64,000 bases of DNA from Verrucomicrobiota bacterium. Lineage in GTDB: Bacteria; Verrucomicrobiota; Verrucomicrobiia; Chthoniobacterales; Chthoniobacteraceae. Below the pieces are notes generated by a model, which did not search any database, had not been told where the DNA came from, and saw only the letters and a list, made by a program, of their open reading frames with translations. Each line of letters opens with the position of its first letter. Within the stretch, counting starts at the first letter, position 1. The DNA lies in assembly GCA_009885995.1 (NCBI GenBank), contig VFJQ01000122.1, positions 1-64,000 of the forward strand, read 5' to 3'. Below, one piece after another: positions 35,632 to 44,127 of the stretch. Position numbers and translations under genes: made by a program.

Positions 35632-36719
35632 AACGCCCAGCTCACCGCGGCGCGCAGACGGTAGTCGGGCACGATCTGCACGCCCGAGTTGTCCTGATGC
35701 ACGGGCACGTCGAGTTCGACTTCCGCGGAGAAGCGATCGCGCCATGTGCCGCTGATTTTCGGCCCGAGGAAGACCTGCGTCGTCGCGGTGTCCGTTGACT
35801 TCTCGCCATAAAAATAGTCCTCGCCCTTCGTCTCGCCGGAGCAGACGAGCTGCGCCGAGAGCGTGTGGGATTCCCGCTCGATGAGCACGACGCCCGGAGC
35901 GCCGCTCCACAGCAGATCGTCCGCGTAGTCGTAGTGGTGCTCGCCGTCGCCGCGGATCGCGTATTGCGCTTCACCCGTGAAGAAGAAGCGCTTCCAGCGC
36001 ACGTTCACGCTGCCGCCGATGAGCGCGTCCAGCGAGCCGGTGCCGAGCGTGAGGTCGTGGGCGTGGATGCCGTGGGGCAGCGGCTCCGGTTCCTCCACCT
36101 CGGCCACCTGCCCAGTCGCGGTCGCGACGGGCGCAGCCTTGTGGGGCGACGGTTGTTCCATGTGACGCGGGCGCCCACTCCGGGCGACAAGCACGGAGGT
36201 TCCGTCGGCGGTGGTCACCTCGACGTCGGCATCGTTCGCGTCCCCACTTCCCGGCGCTTCCTCGTTCACGCGGTCGCTGTCGCCGGTCGGGAACTTCACG
36301 CCGCCGCTCACGGTGAAGTGGAACGCGAAGTCATCTGAGTGGTGATCGAGCGCCATCCAGTTCGCGACGAGCGACACATCGCCGAGCCCCTGCACATGCC
36401 CGTTTTCAAGATCGCCCGCCGCCGTGCCGCGGCGGAAGGTTTTGCGGATGAGCGGCACATTCACCTGCACGCCGAAGTGCGGCGTGAGGTAGTAGCCGGC
36501 GAAGATCTGCGTGATCGAACTGTCGAGCTTTTGGTCGGCGTCATTGTCGATCTCGTGCCCGCTGTCTTGCAGCGGGCCGTAGTGGGTGAATTGCTCGCTC
36601 GCGCCGAGCGTGAAGCCCGGCCGTGGCTCGCCCGCGTGCTCGATGAGAGTGGTGCCGCACAGGTCGCAGGCTTGCGCTGCGGCGGTGAGGAGGAGGGAGG
36701 TGAAGAGGAAGAATTTCAT
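35628..36719 (-). CDS. Outer-membrane beta-barrel-like exported protein
   Basis: This 363-residue protein starts at ATG 36719 with signal peptide MKFFLFTSLLLTAAAQA. The mature start CDLCGTTLIEHAG holds a CxxC pair. The rest alternates amphipathic strands (FTLGASEQFTHYG, AGYYLTPHFGVQVNVPLI, LGDVSLVANWMAL, FHFTVSGGVKFPTG) and ends in an aromatic residue (LRAAVSWAF). These are typical barrel features of the MetA-pathway/OMP transporter-like group. A His/Pro/Glu-rich central loop (about 175-225) may bind metal. It is convergent with the P1B-4-like ATPase, so a role in metal handling is an inference. Confidence 0.7.
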   Translation of the reverse strand: MKFFLFTSLLLTAAAQACDLCGTTLIEHAGEPRPGFTLGASEQFTHYGPLQDSGHEIDNDADQKLDSSITQIFAGYYLTPHFGVQVNVPLIRKTFRRGTAAGDLENGHVQGLGDVSLVANWMALDHHSDDFAFHFTVSGGVKFPTGDSDRVNEEAPGSGDANDADVEVTTADGTSVLVARSGRPRHMEQPSPHKAAPVATATGQVAEVEEPEPLPHGIHAHDLTLGTGSLDALIGGSVNVRWKRFFFTGEAQYAIRGDGEHHYDYADDLLWSGAPGVVLIERESHTLSAQLVCSGETKGEDYFYGEKSTDTATTQVFLGPKISGTWRDRFSAEVELDVPVHQDNSGVQIVPDYRLRAAVSWAF

Positions 36720-36874
36720 GAAAGTGAAAGCGGTGAAAGTGAGGAGGATTCCGATGAGGGGCCGGAGCCGCGGAGGTCTATGAACATCACCGGGCAAACA
36801 TTGGTTCCCGGCATGGCGCTTCCGAGGCGCGCTCCGTGGACTCCGGTCCCCTCGTGGAAAAGGCGGATGGCAGA

Positions 36875-36961
36875 TGTAGCCGCGGCTCTGGGAGGCGCGC
36901 TGGCAGGCGAACACAGTTCGCCCGCAAGAAGACAGGCACGGCTCGTAGAGCCGTGGCTACA
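36875..36961. repeat. Palindromic repeat, 15-bp arms
   Basis: TGTAGCCGCGGCTCT at 36875-36889 pairs with AGAGCCGTGGCTACA at 36947-36961 with one mismatch. An inner hairpin GCGAAC-ACA-GTTCGC sits between them. It lies in a non-coding gap between two minus-strand genes and resembles REP-type dispersed repeats. Confidence 0.65.
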
Positions 36962-36972
36962 AGGATGCCGCG

Positions 36973-37344
36973 CTAGACGAGCGGCGGCGGAGTCGGCGGC
37001 GCGAAGGCCAGAGCCGAGTGCGTCTCGAAGAGACGCGGAAAAACCATCGGCTGGCCCACCGGAGCCAGCGCGATCACTTGCGGTGCGAGCACCGCTTCAA
37101 ACTTCACGAGCAGCTTCAGCGTCTCGTTCTTCTGCTCCTCGCTGCGGCCAGAGGTCACCGTTTTGCACAAGCCGCACGGATGCGCGCCGTCGAACGTCTT
37201 CTCGATCGCGACGCTGAGCGAGGACTGCTGCGAGTAGTCGATCACCATGCCCACCCACGCGACCGATTGCAGCGCGACCCAGTGCCCGCCGAGGATTTGC
37301 ACGGCGGCGATGAGTGCGAGGATTCTGGAAAGGCGGAGCAGCAC
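36973..37344 (-). CDS. Small exported/membrane protein with a CxxC motif, function unknown
   Basis: The protein has about 123 residues from a GTG at 37344; a longer frame reaches 37521. A hydrophobic N-terminus (LLRLSRILALIAAVQILGGHWVALQSVAWVGM) is followed by AIEKTFDGAHPCGLCKTVTSGRSEEQK, with a conserved-looking CGLC pair. A Pro-rich tail (PPTPPPLV) ends it. Proteins with FDGxxPCxLCK after a hydrophobic leader accompany metal-efflux or cation-diffusion genes in other bacteria. Here the P1B-4-like ATPase and barrel genes are close by. The start is uncertain. Confidence 0.6.
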   Translation of the reverse strand: MLLRLSRILALIAAVQILGGHWVALQSVAWVGMVIDYSQQSSLSVAIEKTFDGAHPCGLCKTVTSGRSEEQKNETLKLLVKFEAVLAPQVIALAPVGQPMVFPRLFETHSALAFAPPTPPPLV

Positions 37345-37439
37345 GGAGAAGCGCGCAGCGTGCCTGCCGCTCGGCGCGGCGCAAGGAGCAAGTCGGGGCG
37401 CGCTAGCCTTTTGGGCGCCGCCGGCTAACGTCGCGCGTC

Positions 37440-38333
37440 GTGCGCCGTTTCCTGTCTCTCCAGTTGCTGTTTGCGATGGCGCATTTGGCGAGTGCGGCTG
37501 ATCCCGCCAGCCCGGTTGCATCCGGCACGCTGCACAATGTCTTCCGCATCGATGCCGAACTTTTTTCAGGCAGTTCGCCTGATACCGACGCCGCGTTCCG
37601 CGAACTCGCGAGACTCGGTGTGAAGACGATCCTCAGCGTGGATGGCGCGAAGCCGGGCCTCGAACTCGCCCGCAAGTTTGGGATGCGTTACGTGCATCTG
37701 CCCATCGGCTACGACGGCGTGCCGCAGGCGCGTGGCGAGGAGTTGGTGAAGGCGGTGCAGACCGCCGACGGACCTGTCTACGTGCATTGTCATCATGGCA
37801 GACATCGCGGTCCCGCCGCCACCGCCACCGTGTGTCGCGCGCTGAAGCGCTGGAGTGCGGCGACGGCAGAAGCCTTCCTGAATCAAGCCGGCACGTCGTC
37901 CGATTACGCCGGGCTCTATCGCGGCGTGCGCACCTTTCGCCCACCGGGCGCCGAGGCGCTCGCGAGCCTGCCCGCGGAGTTTCCGGAGTCTGCGAAAACG
38001 GAGCCGCTGGTGGACGTGATGGTCGCGCTCGATGAGCACTTCGACGCGCTCAAGGCCGCGCAAGAGAACGGCTGGAGCGGAGTGCCTCCCTTCCCCGCCC
38101 TCACGTCGATGCAGATCGCGACGCTCGTGTGGGAGCAGTTTCGCGAGCTGTCGCGCGCCCCGGCCACGGACAAACGCGGTGCTGCCTTCCGCGCGAAACT
38201 CACCGACGCGGAGCAAGCCGCCGACGCCTTCCGCCAGTTGCTGCGCCACTCGATGGATGCCGCCGAACTCGACGCCGCCTTCCAGCGCGCTGTGCAGAGC
38301 TGCACCGACTGCCACAAGGCGCACCGGAACTGA
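37440..38333 (+). CDS. Periplasmic dual-specificity-phosphatase-like domain fused to a C-terminal haem c (CXXCH) domain
   Basis: This 297-residue protein starts at GTG 37440 and has a signal peptide (LQLLFAMAHLASA). Residues about 30-165 form a protein-tyrosine/dual-specificity phosphatase-like fold, with the P-loop VHCHHGRHRGPAA (Cys117 and Arg123, the CX5R signature) and a WPD-loop-like segment upstream. Residues about 190-297 form a helical domain ending SCTDCHKAHRN, a CXXCH haem c attachment site close to the C-terminus as in cytochrome c-prime-like proteins. An exported phosphatase fused to a c-type cytochrome is unusual. A signal peptide is needed for haem attachment and is present. Confidence 0.85.
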   Translation: MRRFLSLQLLFAMAHLASAADPASPVASGTLHNVFRIDAELFSGSSPDTDAAFRELARLGVKTILSVDGAKPGLELARKFGMRYVHLPIGYDGVPQARGEELVKAVQTADGPVYVHCHHGRHRGPAATATVCRALKRWSAATAEAFLNQAGTSSDYAGLYRGVRTFRPPGAEALASLPAEFPESAKTEPLVDVMVALDEHFDALKAAQENGWSGVPPFPALTSMQIATLVWEQFRELSRAPATDKRGAAFRAKLTDAEQAADAFRQLLRHSMDAAELDAAFQRAVQSCTDCHKAHRN

Positions 38334-38439
38334 GGTCGTCCCTTTGCGATCGCCTCCGCGCGCCCTCGGTGTTTGGCAGCGCTGCTCGCGAGGATTGCCT
38401 CGACTTTCCCGCCGCACTCGGGATGGAAAGGCCAAGTCC

Positions 38440-39543
38440 ATGACTTGGGATTACCTCATCGTCGGCGCCGGGTTCGCCGGCGCAGTGCTCGCCGAGCGGC
38501 TCGCCAGCCAGCTCGGCGCGACGTGTCTTGTCCTCGACCGGCGCGATCACCTCGCGGGGAATGCCTTCGACTCGACCGACCGCGCCGGGGTGCGGCTGCA
38601 CCGCTACGGGCCGCACTACTTCCGCACGAACTCGCAGCGCGTCGTCGATTACCTCAGCGCGTTCACCGCGTGGCACCCGGTGGAATACAAGATCCTGAGC
38701 TGGACGCACGGGCGCTACTGGCAGTTCCCGATCAACCTGAACACCTTCGAGCAACTACTCGGCCGCCCGAGCACGACGGAGGAAATGGAACGCACGCTCA
38801 CGGAGTGGCGCGTGCCGATCGCCGAGCCGCGCAACTCCGAGGAGGTGATCCTCAGCCAGGTCGGCGAGCGGCTCTACGAGATGTTCTTCCGCGGCTACAC
38901 GCGCAAGCAGTGGCAGCGCGACCCGCGCGAACTCGACGCAAGCGTGTGCGGCCGCATCCCGATCCGCACGAACCGCGACGACCGCTATCTCGGCGAGAAA
39001 TTCCAGGCGCTGCCCGCGGACGGCTACACGGCGATGTTCGCAAAGATCCTCGCGCACCCGAAGATCGAGGTGCGGCTACGGAGTGACTTCCGCGAGGCGC
39101 GCCAGCACGTGCGCTACCGGCATCTCATCTACACGGGGCCGATCGACGAATACTTCGACCACAGCCTCGGACCGCTGCCGTATCGTTCGCTGCGCTTCGA
39201 GCCGGAGACGATCGAGCGCGAGTTCTTCCAGCCCGCGGTGCAGGTGAATTATCCGAACGATCACGACTTCACGCGCATCGTCGAGATCAAGCACGCCACC
39301 GGTCAGGTGCTGCCGGCGACGACGATCGTGCGCGAGTATCCGCTCGCGTATGCGCCGGGAGGCGAACCGTTTTACCCGATCCCCGCACCGGACGCGCGCG
39401 CGCTTTACCAGCGCTACGCCGAGCGCGCCGCGAGCGAGATCGACGTGAGTTTCGTCGGCCGGCTCGCGACTTACCGCTACTACAACATGGACCAGGTCGT
39501 CGCGTCGGCGCTGACCGAGTTCGAGAAGTTGAGCGCACGATGA
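38440..39543 (+). CDS. glf: UDP-galactopyranose mutase-like flavoprotein
   Basis: This 367-residue protein starts at ATG 38440. It has an FAD-binding Rossmann motif (YLIVGAGFAGAVLAERLAS), the UGM signature (DRRDHLAGNAFD, RYGPHYFRTNSQRVVDYL), NLNTFEQLLG, and FRGYTRKQWQRDPRELDASVCGRIPIR. The C-terminus carries GGEPFYPIP and RYYNMDQVVASAL. UGM interconverts UDP-Galp and UDP-Galf for surface glycans. It is the first gene of a run of overlapping genes (ATGA with the next at 39540). A related UGM-like flavoenzyme acting on another UDP-sugar cannot be excluded. Confidence 0.82.
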   Translation: MTWDYLIVGAGFAGAVLAERLASQLGATCLVLDRRDHLAGNAFDSTDRAGVRLHRYGPHYFRTNSQRVVDYLSAFTAWHPVEYKILSWTHGRYWQFPINLNTFEQLLGRPSTTEEMERTLTEWRVPIAEPRNSEEVILSQVGERLYEMFFRGYTRKQWQRDPRELDASVCGRIPIRTNRDDRYLGEKFQALPADGYTAMFAKILAHPKIEVRLRSDFREARQHVRYRHLIYTGPIDEYFDHSLGPLPYRSLRFEPETIEREFFQPAVQVNYPNDHDFTRIVEIKHATGQVLPATTIVREYPLAYAPGGEPFYPIPAPDARALYQRYAERAASEIDVSFVGRLATYRYYNMDQVVASALTEFEKLSAR

Positions 39544-41393
39544 CGTCCGCGCGATCGCCGCTCAGCCTCGCGCTCTGGCTCGCCGTCTGCGCGTGGGTGA
39601 GCCTCGCCGGGTGGGCACTCTCCGCCCTCGATTCGCTAAACCGCACGGGCTACGCCGTCGCCGTCGCCCTGCTCATCCCGCTGTGCGGGTGGCTGGGGCG
39701 TGGGTGGCGGTGGAAGTGGACGCCGCGTCGTTTCCGCCGCGCGCTCCCGGCGGCGTGGGCGGCGCTCGCCGCGCTCGTATGGCTGGGCGGATTTCTACAC
39801 GCGCCGAACAACTACGACGCGCTCGCCTACCGCGTGCCGCGCGTCCTGCACTGGCTCGCGGAGGGGCACTGGCATTGGATTCACACGCACTTCGCCCGCC
39901 TGAACCCGCGCGCCACCGGCTACGAGTGGCTCATGGCGCCCTTCCTCGCCCTCGGCGGCACCGACCGCTGGACGTGGCTGCCGAACGCCACCGGCTACCT
40001 CCTCATGCCGGGGCTCGTCTTCAGCGTCTTTACCCGCCTCGGCATCGGTGCGCGCGCCGCGTGGCGCTGGATGTGGGTGCTGCCCGGCGGCTACGGGTTC
40101 GCGCTGCAAGCCGGCGGCATTTGCAACGACTTCATCGGCGCGATCTTCGCGCTCGCCGCCATGCACTTCGCTCTGCGCGCGAGGGATCGCGGCGCGTGGC
40201 GCGACCTCGCCGGCGCGCTCATCGCCGCCGGGCTGATGACCGGCGTGAAAGCCTCCAACCTCACGCTGCTCCTGCCCGTCGCCCTCGCGCTGGTGCCGTG
40301 CTGGCGGCTCGCGTTCGCTCCTCCCGTGCTCGGCGCGTGCGCCATCGCTGCAGCGGTCTCCTTTCTCCCCATGGCCGTGCTGAACGCGCGCCACTGCGGC
40401 GACTGGAAAGGCGCGCGCTACGAACAGGCCTCGGCGCTCACCGTCACCCCGCTCGTCGGTCTCGCGGGCAACGCCGTCGCGCTGGCCGCGCAGAATCTCA
40501 ACCCACCTCTCCTGCCCGGCGCGAGCAAGTGGAGCGAACTCGTGCCGCTCGTCTTCCCAGAGCCGCTGCGCACAAAGGCGCTCGCGCAATTCGAACCGGA
40601 CGCATTCGTGCTGATCGAGATGCAGGACGAGCGCGCGGGCCTCGGCTTCGGTGCGTCGCTCCTCGTGCTGTGGGCGGCCTCCTGCGGTCTGCGCGGCGGT
40701 GCGCTCCGCTGGGCGCCGTGGCTCTCGCTGCTCGCCTACATGGCGACGTGCGGCATCGGCGGGGTCGGGCGCATTCTCATTCCATATTACGCCCTGCTCA
40801 TCCCGGCGCTGGTCGCGGGAGTGAAAGCCCAGCGACTCGTGACTCGGCGCGTCTGGCTCTGGGCCGCGCTCGGCTCGCTCGCGCTCGCGGCCATGCTCGT
40901 CGTGCTCTCCCCCGCGCGTCCGCTTTGGCCCGCGCAGACCCTCTGCGCGTCGCTCGCCGCGCGGCATCCGGGCTCGGCGCTCGTCGAGCGGATGCACACG
41001 GTCTATTCCGTCTTCGCCGCGCGCGCCGATGCGCTCGCCCCGCTGCGCGCCGCGCTGCCGGAGGACGAGCGCGTCTTCGGCCTCATCACCGCCGACGACC
41101 CCGAGACCTCGCTCTGGCGGCCCTTCGGCGCGCGGCGTTTTCACCACGTGAACGCCGAGGACACCGCCGCCGACCTGCGCGCGCTCGGCGTGCGCACCGT
41201 CGTCGTCAGCTCCGACGGGTTCGAGGCGTGGATGAGGCGCCCCTTCGACCAGTGGCTGCGCGAGATGGATGCGGAGCGCATCACCACCATCACGCTCCAG
41301 ACGCGCGCCGGCCGCGCACCGTGGGCCTGGCACATCGTCCGCCTGCGCGACGGCGCGGAGGCCACAGTTGGCAAGCGCGCGCCGATGCCGTAG
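39540..41393 (+). CDS. Multi-span membrane glycosyltransferase, GT-C type
   Basis: This 617-residue protein has at least nine hydrophobic segments, beginning with LALWLAVCAWVSLAGWAL and AVAVALLIPLCGWLG. A first periplasmic loop contains NNYDALAYRVPRVLHWLAEGHWHWIHTH. The acidic D in the first loop and the later soluble C-terminal domain (about 480-617, with VVVSSDGFEAWMRR) fit GT-C enzymes using lipid-linked sugars. It starts on the stop of the mutase gene and is followed after 17 bases by a family 2 transferase. It probably adds a sugar at the periplasmic face. Confidence 0.78.
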   Translation: MTSARSPLSLALWLAVCAWVSLAGWALSALDSLNRTGYAVAVALLIPLCGWLGRGWRWKWTPRRFRRALPAAWAALAALVWLGGFLHAPNNYDALAYRVPRVLHWLAEGHWHWIHTHFARLNPRATGYEWLMAPFLALGGTDRWTWLPNATGYLLMPGLVFSVFTRLGIGARAAWRWMWVLPGGYGFALQAGGICNDFIGAIFALAAMHFALRARDRGAWRDLAGALIAAGLMTGVKASNLTLLLPVALALVPCWRLAFAPPVLGACAIAAAVSFLPMAVLNARHCGDWKGARYEQASALTVTPLVGLAGNAVALAAQNLNPPLLPGASKWSELVPLVFPEPLRTKALAQFEPDAFVLIEMQDERAGLGFGASLLVLWAASCGLRGGALRWAPWLSLLAYMATCGIGGVGRILIPYYALLIPALVAGVKAQRLVTRRVWLWAALGSLALAAMLVVLSPARPLWPAQTLCASLAARHPGSALVERMHTVYSVFAARADALAPLRAALPEDERVFGLITADDPETSLWRPFGARRFHHVNAEDTAADLRALGVRTVVVSSDGFEAWMRRPFDQWLREMDAERITTITLQTRAGRAPWAWHIVRLRDGAEATVGKRAPMP

Positions 41394-41410
41394 CTCTGCG
41401 CCCCTTTCCC

Positions 41411-42595
41411 ATGCCACCCGACCTCGACCTCACCATCGTCATGCCCTGCCTCAACGAGGCCGAGACGCTCGCCGCGTGCGTGGAGAAAGCGCTGCGTGGC
41501 ATCGAGGCTGCGGGCGTGACAGGCGAGGTGCTCGTGGCTGACAACGGCTCGACCGACGGCTCCATCGAACTCGCCGAGAAGCACGGCGCGCGGGTCGTCC
41601 GCGTGGACGCGAAAGGCTACGGCAACGCCCTGCGCGGCGGCATCGAAGCCGCGCGCGGGCGCTGGCTCCTGATGGGCGACGCGGACGACAGCTACGACTT
41701 CGGCGAAGCGCCGCGCTTCGTCGCCAAGCTGCGCGAAGGCTGCGAACTCGTGATGGGCTGCCGGCTGCCCGCCGGCGGCGGCACCATCATGCCCGGCGCG
41801 ATGCCTTGGAAAAATCGCTGGCTGGGAAACCCCGTGCTCAGCTTCATCGGCCGGCTGTTCTTCAAGACCCCGATCCGCGACTTCCACTGCGGCCTGCGCG
41901 CCTTCACTCGCGACGCCTACGAGCGCATGGCGCTGAAGACCACGGGCATGGAATTCGCCAGCGAGATGGTGATGAAGGCGTCGCTCTTCGCGATGCGGAT
42001 GACCGAGGTGCCCATCACCCTCCACCCCGACGGACGCACCCGCCCGCCGCACCTGCGCCCGTGGCGCGACGGCTGGCGGCACCTGCGCTTCATGCTCATC
42101 TACTCGCCGCGCTGGCTCTTCCTCGTGCCCGGACTCGTGCTCGCCGGAGCGGGCGCGGGCGCGGGCGCGGTGCTCGGCGCGGGGCCGCTCGTCGTGGGCG
42201 GCGTGCGCTTCGAGGTGGGCGCGCTGATCATCGCCGCGATGAGCCTCATCATCGGCGTGCAGCTCGTCGCGTTTGCGTTCTTCTCGAAGGTCTTCGCGAT
42301 CGGCGAGGGGCTGCTGCCGGAGGACCGGAAGCTGGGCGGTCTATTCGGATTCTTCACGCTCGAGAAGGGGCTGCTCGCCGGTCTGGCGACGTTGCTCGCC
42401 GGCCTTGGCATGCTCGCCTGGGCCATGGAGGCGTGGGCGCGCGCGGGCTTCGGCGATCTCGACTACGCGGCGAACCTGCGCCGCCTCGTCGCCGCTGCCA
42501 CGCTCATCGTCGTCGGCATCCAGATCATCTCGTCGAGCTTCTTCCTCAGCGTGCTCGGGCTGAAAACCACGACGCGCAAACCGCCCGCGGCATGA
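41411..42595 (+). CDS. Family 2 glycosyltransferase with C-terminal membrane domain (dolichol/polyprenyl-phosphate sugar synthase-like)
   Basis: In this 394-residue protein the GT-A domain shows LTIVMPCLNEAETLAACVEKAL, VLVADNGSTDGSIELAEKHGARVV, GRWLLMGDADDSYDF (DxD) and FHCGLRAFTRDAYERM. Two to four membrane spans follow (WLFLVPGLVLAGAGAGAGAVLGAG, LIIAAMSLIIGVQLVAFAFF, GLLAGLATLLAGLGMLAW, AATLIVVGIQIISSSFFLSVLG). This layout matches polyprenyl-phosphate glycosyltransferases (DPM1/GtrB-like), which feed GT-C enzymes such as the neighbour upstream. It ends in an ATGA overlap with the next gene. Confidence 0.9.
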   Translation: MPPDLDLTIVMPCLNEAETLAACVEKALRGIEAAGVTGEVLVADNGSTDGSIELAEKHGARVVRVDAKGYGNALRGGIEAARGRWLLMGDADDSYDFGEAPRFVAKLREGCELVMGCRLPAGGGTIMPGAMPWKNRWLGNPVLSFIGRLFFKTPIRDFHCGLRAFTRDAYERMALKTTGMEFASEMVMKASLFAMRMTEVPITLHPDGRTRPPHLRPWRDGWRHLRFMLIYSPRWLFLVPGLVLAGAGAGAGAVLGAGPLVVGGVRFEVGALIIAAMSLIIGVQLVAFAFFSKVFAIGEGLLPEDRKLGGLFGFFTLEKGLLAGLATLLAGLGMLAWAMEAWARAGFGDLDYAANLRRLVAAATLIVVGIQIISSSFFLSVLGLKTTTRKPPAA

Positions 42596-44127
42596 GGACG
42601 GTGGTGATCGGCTCCGGCCCCGCGGGCACGGCCTGCGCGCACGCGCTCGTCGCCCGCGGCGTCGAGGTCACGCTGGTCGATGCGGGCTTCGTGCTCGAGC
42701 CGGAGCGGCGCGCGCTGGCGGAGAGCCTGCGCGAGCTGCCGCGCGAGCAATGGCCCGCCGCCACGCTCGCGACGCTGCGCGAAGGCATGGCGCCCACCGC
42801 GGGCGGCGTGGCGATGAAGCGGCAATTCGGTTCGGACTTCGCCTACCGCGGCGTGGAGAAAGAGCTGGGCTTTTCCGCCGAAGGCGCGCTGCTCCAGCCC
42901 TCGCTCGCCACCGGCGGATTCAGCACCGTGTGGGGCGCGGCTGTGATGCCCTACGCGGCGGATGAATTCCGCGGCTGGCCCATCTCGCGCGACGATCTCG
43001 CGCCACACTACGCCGCGGTGCTCGGCTTCATGCCTCTCTCCGCCGTGCGCGACGATCTCGCCGCCGACTTCCCGCTCTACGCCGAGCCCGCCTGCGAGCT
43101 GCCGCTCAGCCCGCAGGCCGCGCTGCTCGCCCCCCGGCTCGATGCTGCGCGCGAGCGACTGCGCGCGGCGGGCCTCACGTGGGGCCGCGCGCGGCTCGCG
43201 GTGCGCGCGGGCTGCGTGCAGTGCGGCCTGTGCATGCACGGCTGCCCGCTCGGCGTCATTTACGATACGCCCGTGACCATCGCCGAACTGCGCGCCACCG
43301 GCGGCCTCACGCACGAGCCGGGCGTCGTCGTCGAGAGCATCGCCGAGAGCGCGGCGGGCGTGACGCTGCGGGGCCGGCGCGTGGCGACGGGCGAGGCGTG
43401 GGCGATGGAGGCGGAGCGCGTCTTCCTCGCCGCAGGCGTGGTGCCGACCGCGAAGCTGCTCCTCGGCGCGCGCGGCGGCGGCAGCGTGCGCGTGCTCGAT
43501 AGCGCGTATTTCCTTTTCCCGCTGCTCAGCAGCTTCGCGCCGGCCGAGGTGCGCGACGTGCCCGCGCATACGCTCAGCCAATTCTACCTCGAGCTGATGG
43601 ACCCCGCCGTGAGCTCGCGGCGCGCGCAGGTGCAACTTTATACATACAGCGATCTCATCACGGGCGCGTTCCGGCACACGCTCGGGCCGTTTGCCGCCGG
43701 GTGGCTGCTGCGCTGGCTGGAGCGGCGCACGTTCATCGCGCAGGGTTACCTGCACTCGGACGAATCGCACTCGATGGAGCTGTGCGTCGAGGGCTCGCGC
43801 GTGCGCGTGGTCGGGCGGGAGAATCCTGCGGCGCGTCCCGCGGTCGCGCGCGTGGTGCGGCGGCTGCGCCAGCTTGCGCCGCAGCTCGGCCTGCTGCCGG
43901 TGCCCGGCTCGGTGCGGCTGATGCCGCCGGGCCGCAGCTTCCACTGCGGCGGCACGTGGCCGATGAGCGCCGCGCCGCGCGAAGGCGCGAGCGACACGCT
44001 CGGGCGTCCGCACGGCTGGTCGCGCGTCCACGTCGTGGATGCCTCGGTGCTGCCCGCGATCCCGGCGACGACGATCACTTTCTCCGTGATGGCGAACGCG
44101 CACCGCATCGGCACGCTCGCGCCATGA
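42592..44127 (+). CDS. GMC-family FAD oxidoreductase with a ferredoxin-like cysteine cluster
   Basis: This 511-residue protein starts at ATG 42592. It has an N-terminal dinucleotide-binding motif (VVIGSGPAGTACAHALVARGVEVTLVDAG) and a GMC substrate region. A Cys cluster CVQCGLCMHGCPLG (residues about 204-217) is typical of GMC relatives. The C-terminus carries FHCGGTWPMSAAP and VVDASVLPAIPATTITFSVMANAHRIG, the GMC C-terminal signature with His. It is likely to oxidise a sugar or alcohol on the glycan precursor made by the neighbouring transferases. It is coupled at both ends to adjacent genes. Confidence 0.88.
   Translation: MRTVVIGSGPAGTACAHALVARGVEVTLVDAGFVLEPERRALAESLRELPREQWPAATLATLREGMAPTAGGVAMKRQFGSDFAYRGVEKELGFSAEGALLQPSLATGGFSTVWGAAVMPYAADEFRGWPISRDDLAPHYAAVLGFMPLSAVRDDLAADFPLYAEPACELPLSPQAALLAPRLDAARERLRAAGLTWGRARLAVRAGCVQCGLCMHGCPLGVIYDTPVTIAELRATGGLTHEPGVVVESIAESAAGVTLRGRRVATGEAWAMEAERVFLAAGVVPTAKLLLGARGGGSVRVLDSAYFLFPLLSSFAPAEVRDVPAHTLSQFYLELMDPAVSSRRAQVQLYTYSDLITGAFRHTLGPFAAGWLLRWLERRTFIAQGYLHSDESHSMELCVEGSRVRVVGRENPAARPAVARVVRRLRQLAPQLGLLPVPGSVRLMPPGRSFHCGGTWPMSAAPREGASDTLGRPHGWSRVHVVDASVLPAIPATTITFSVMANAHRIGTLAP

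Noticed and set aside
41806-42600. Arg/Ala-rich plus-strand frame over the GT2 gene
   Set aside because: Only the downstream part from 42592 (GMC oxidoreductase) is real; the upstream part is an alternative frame of the GT2 gene.
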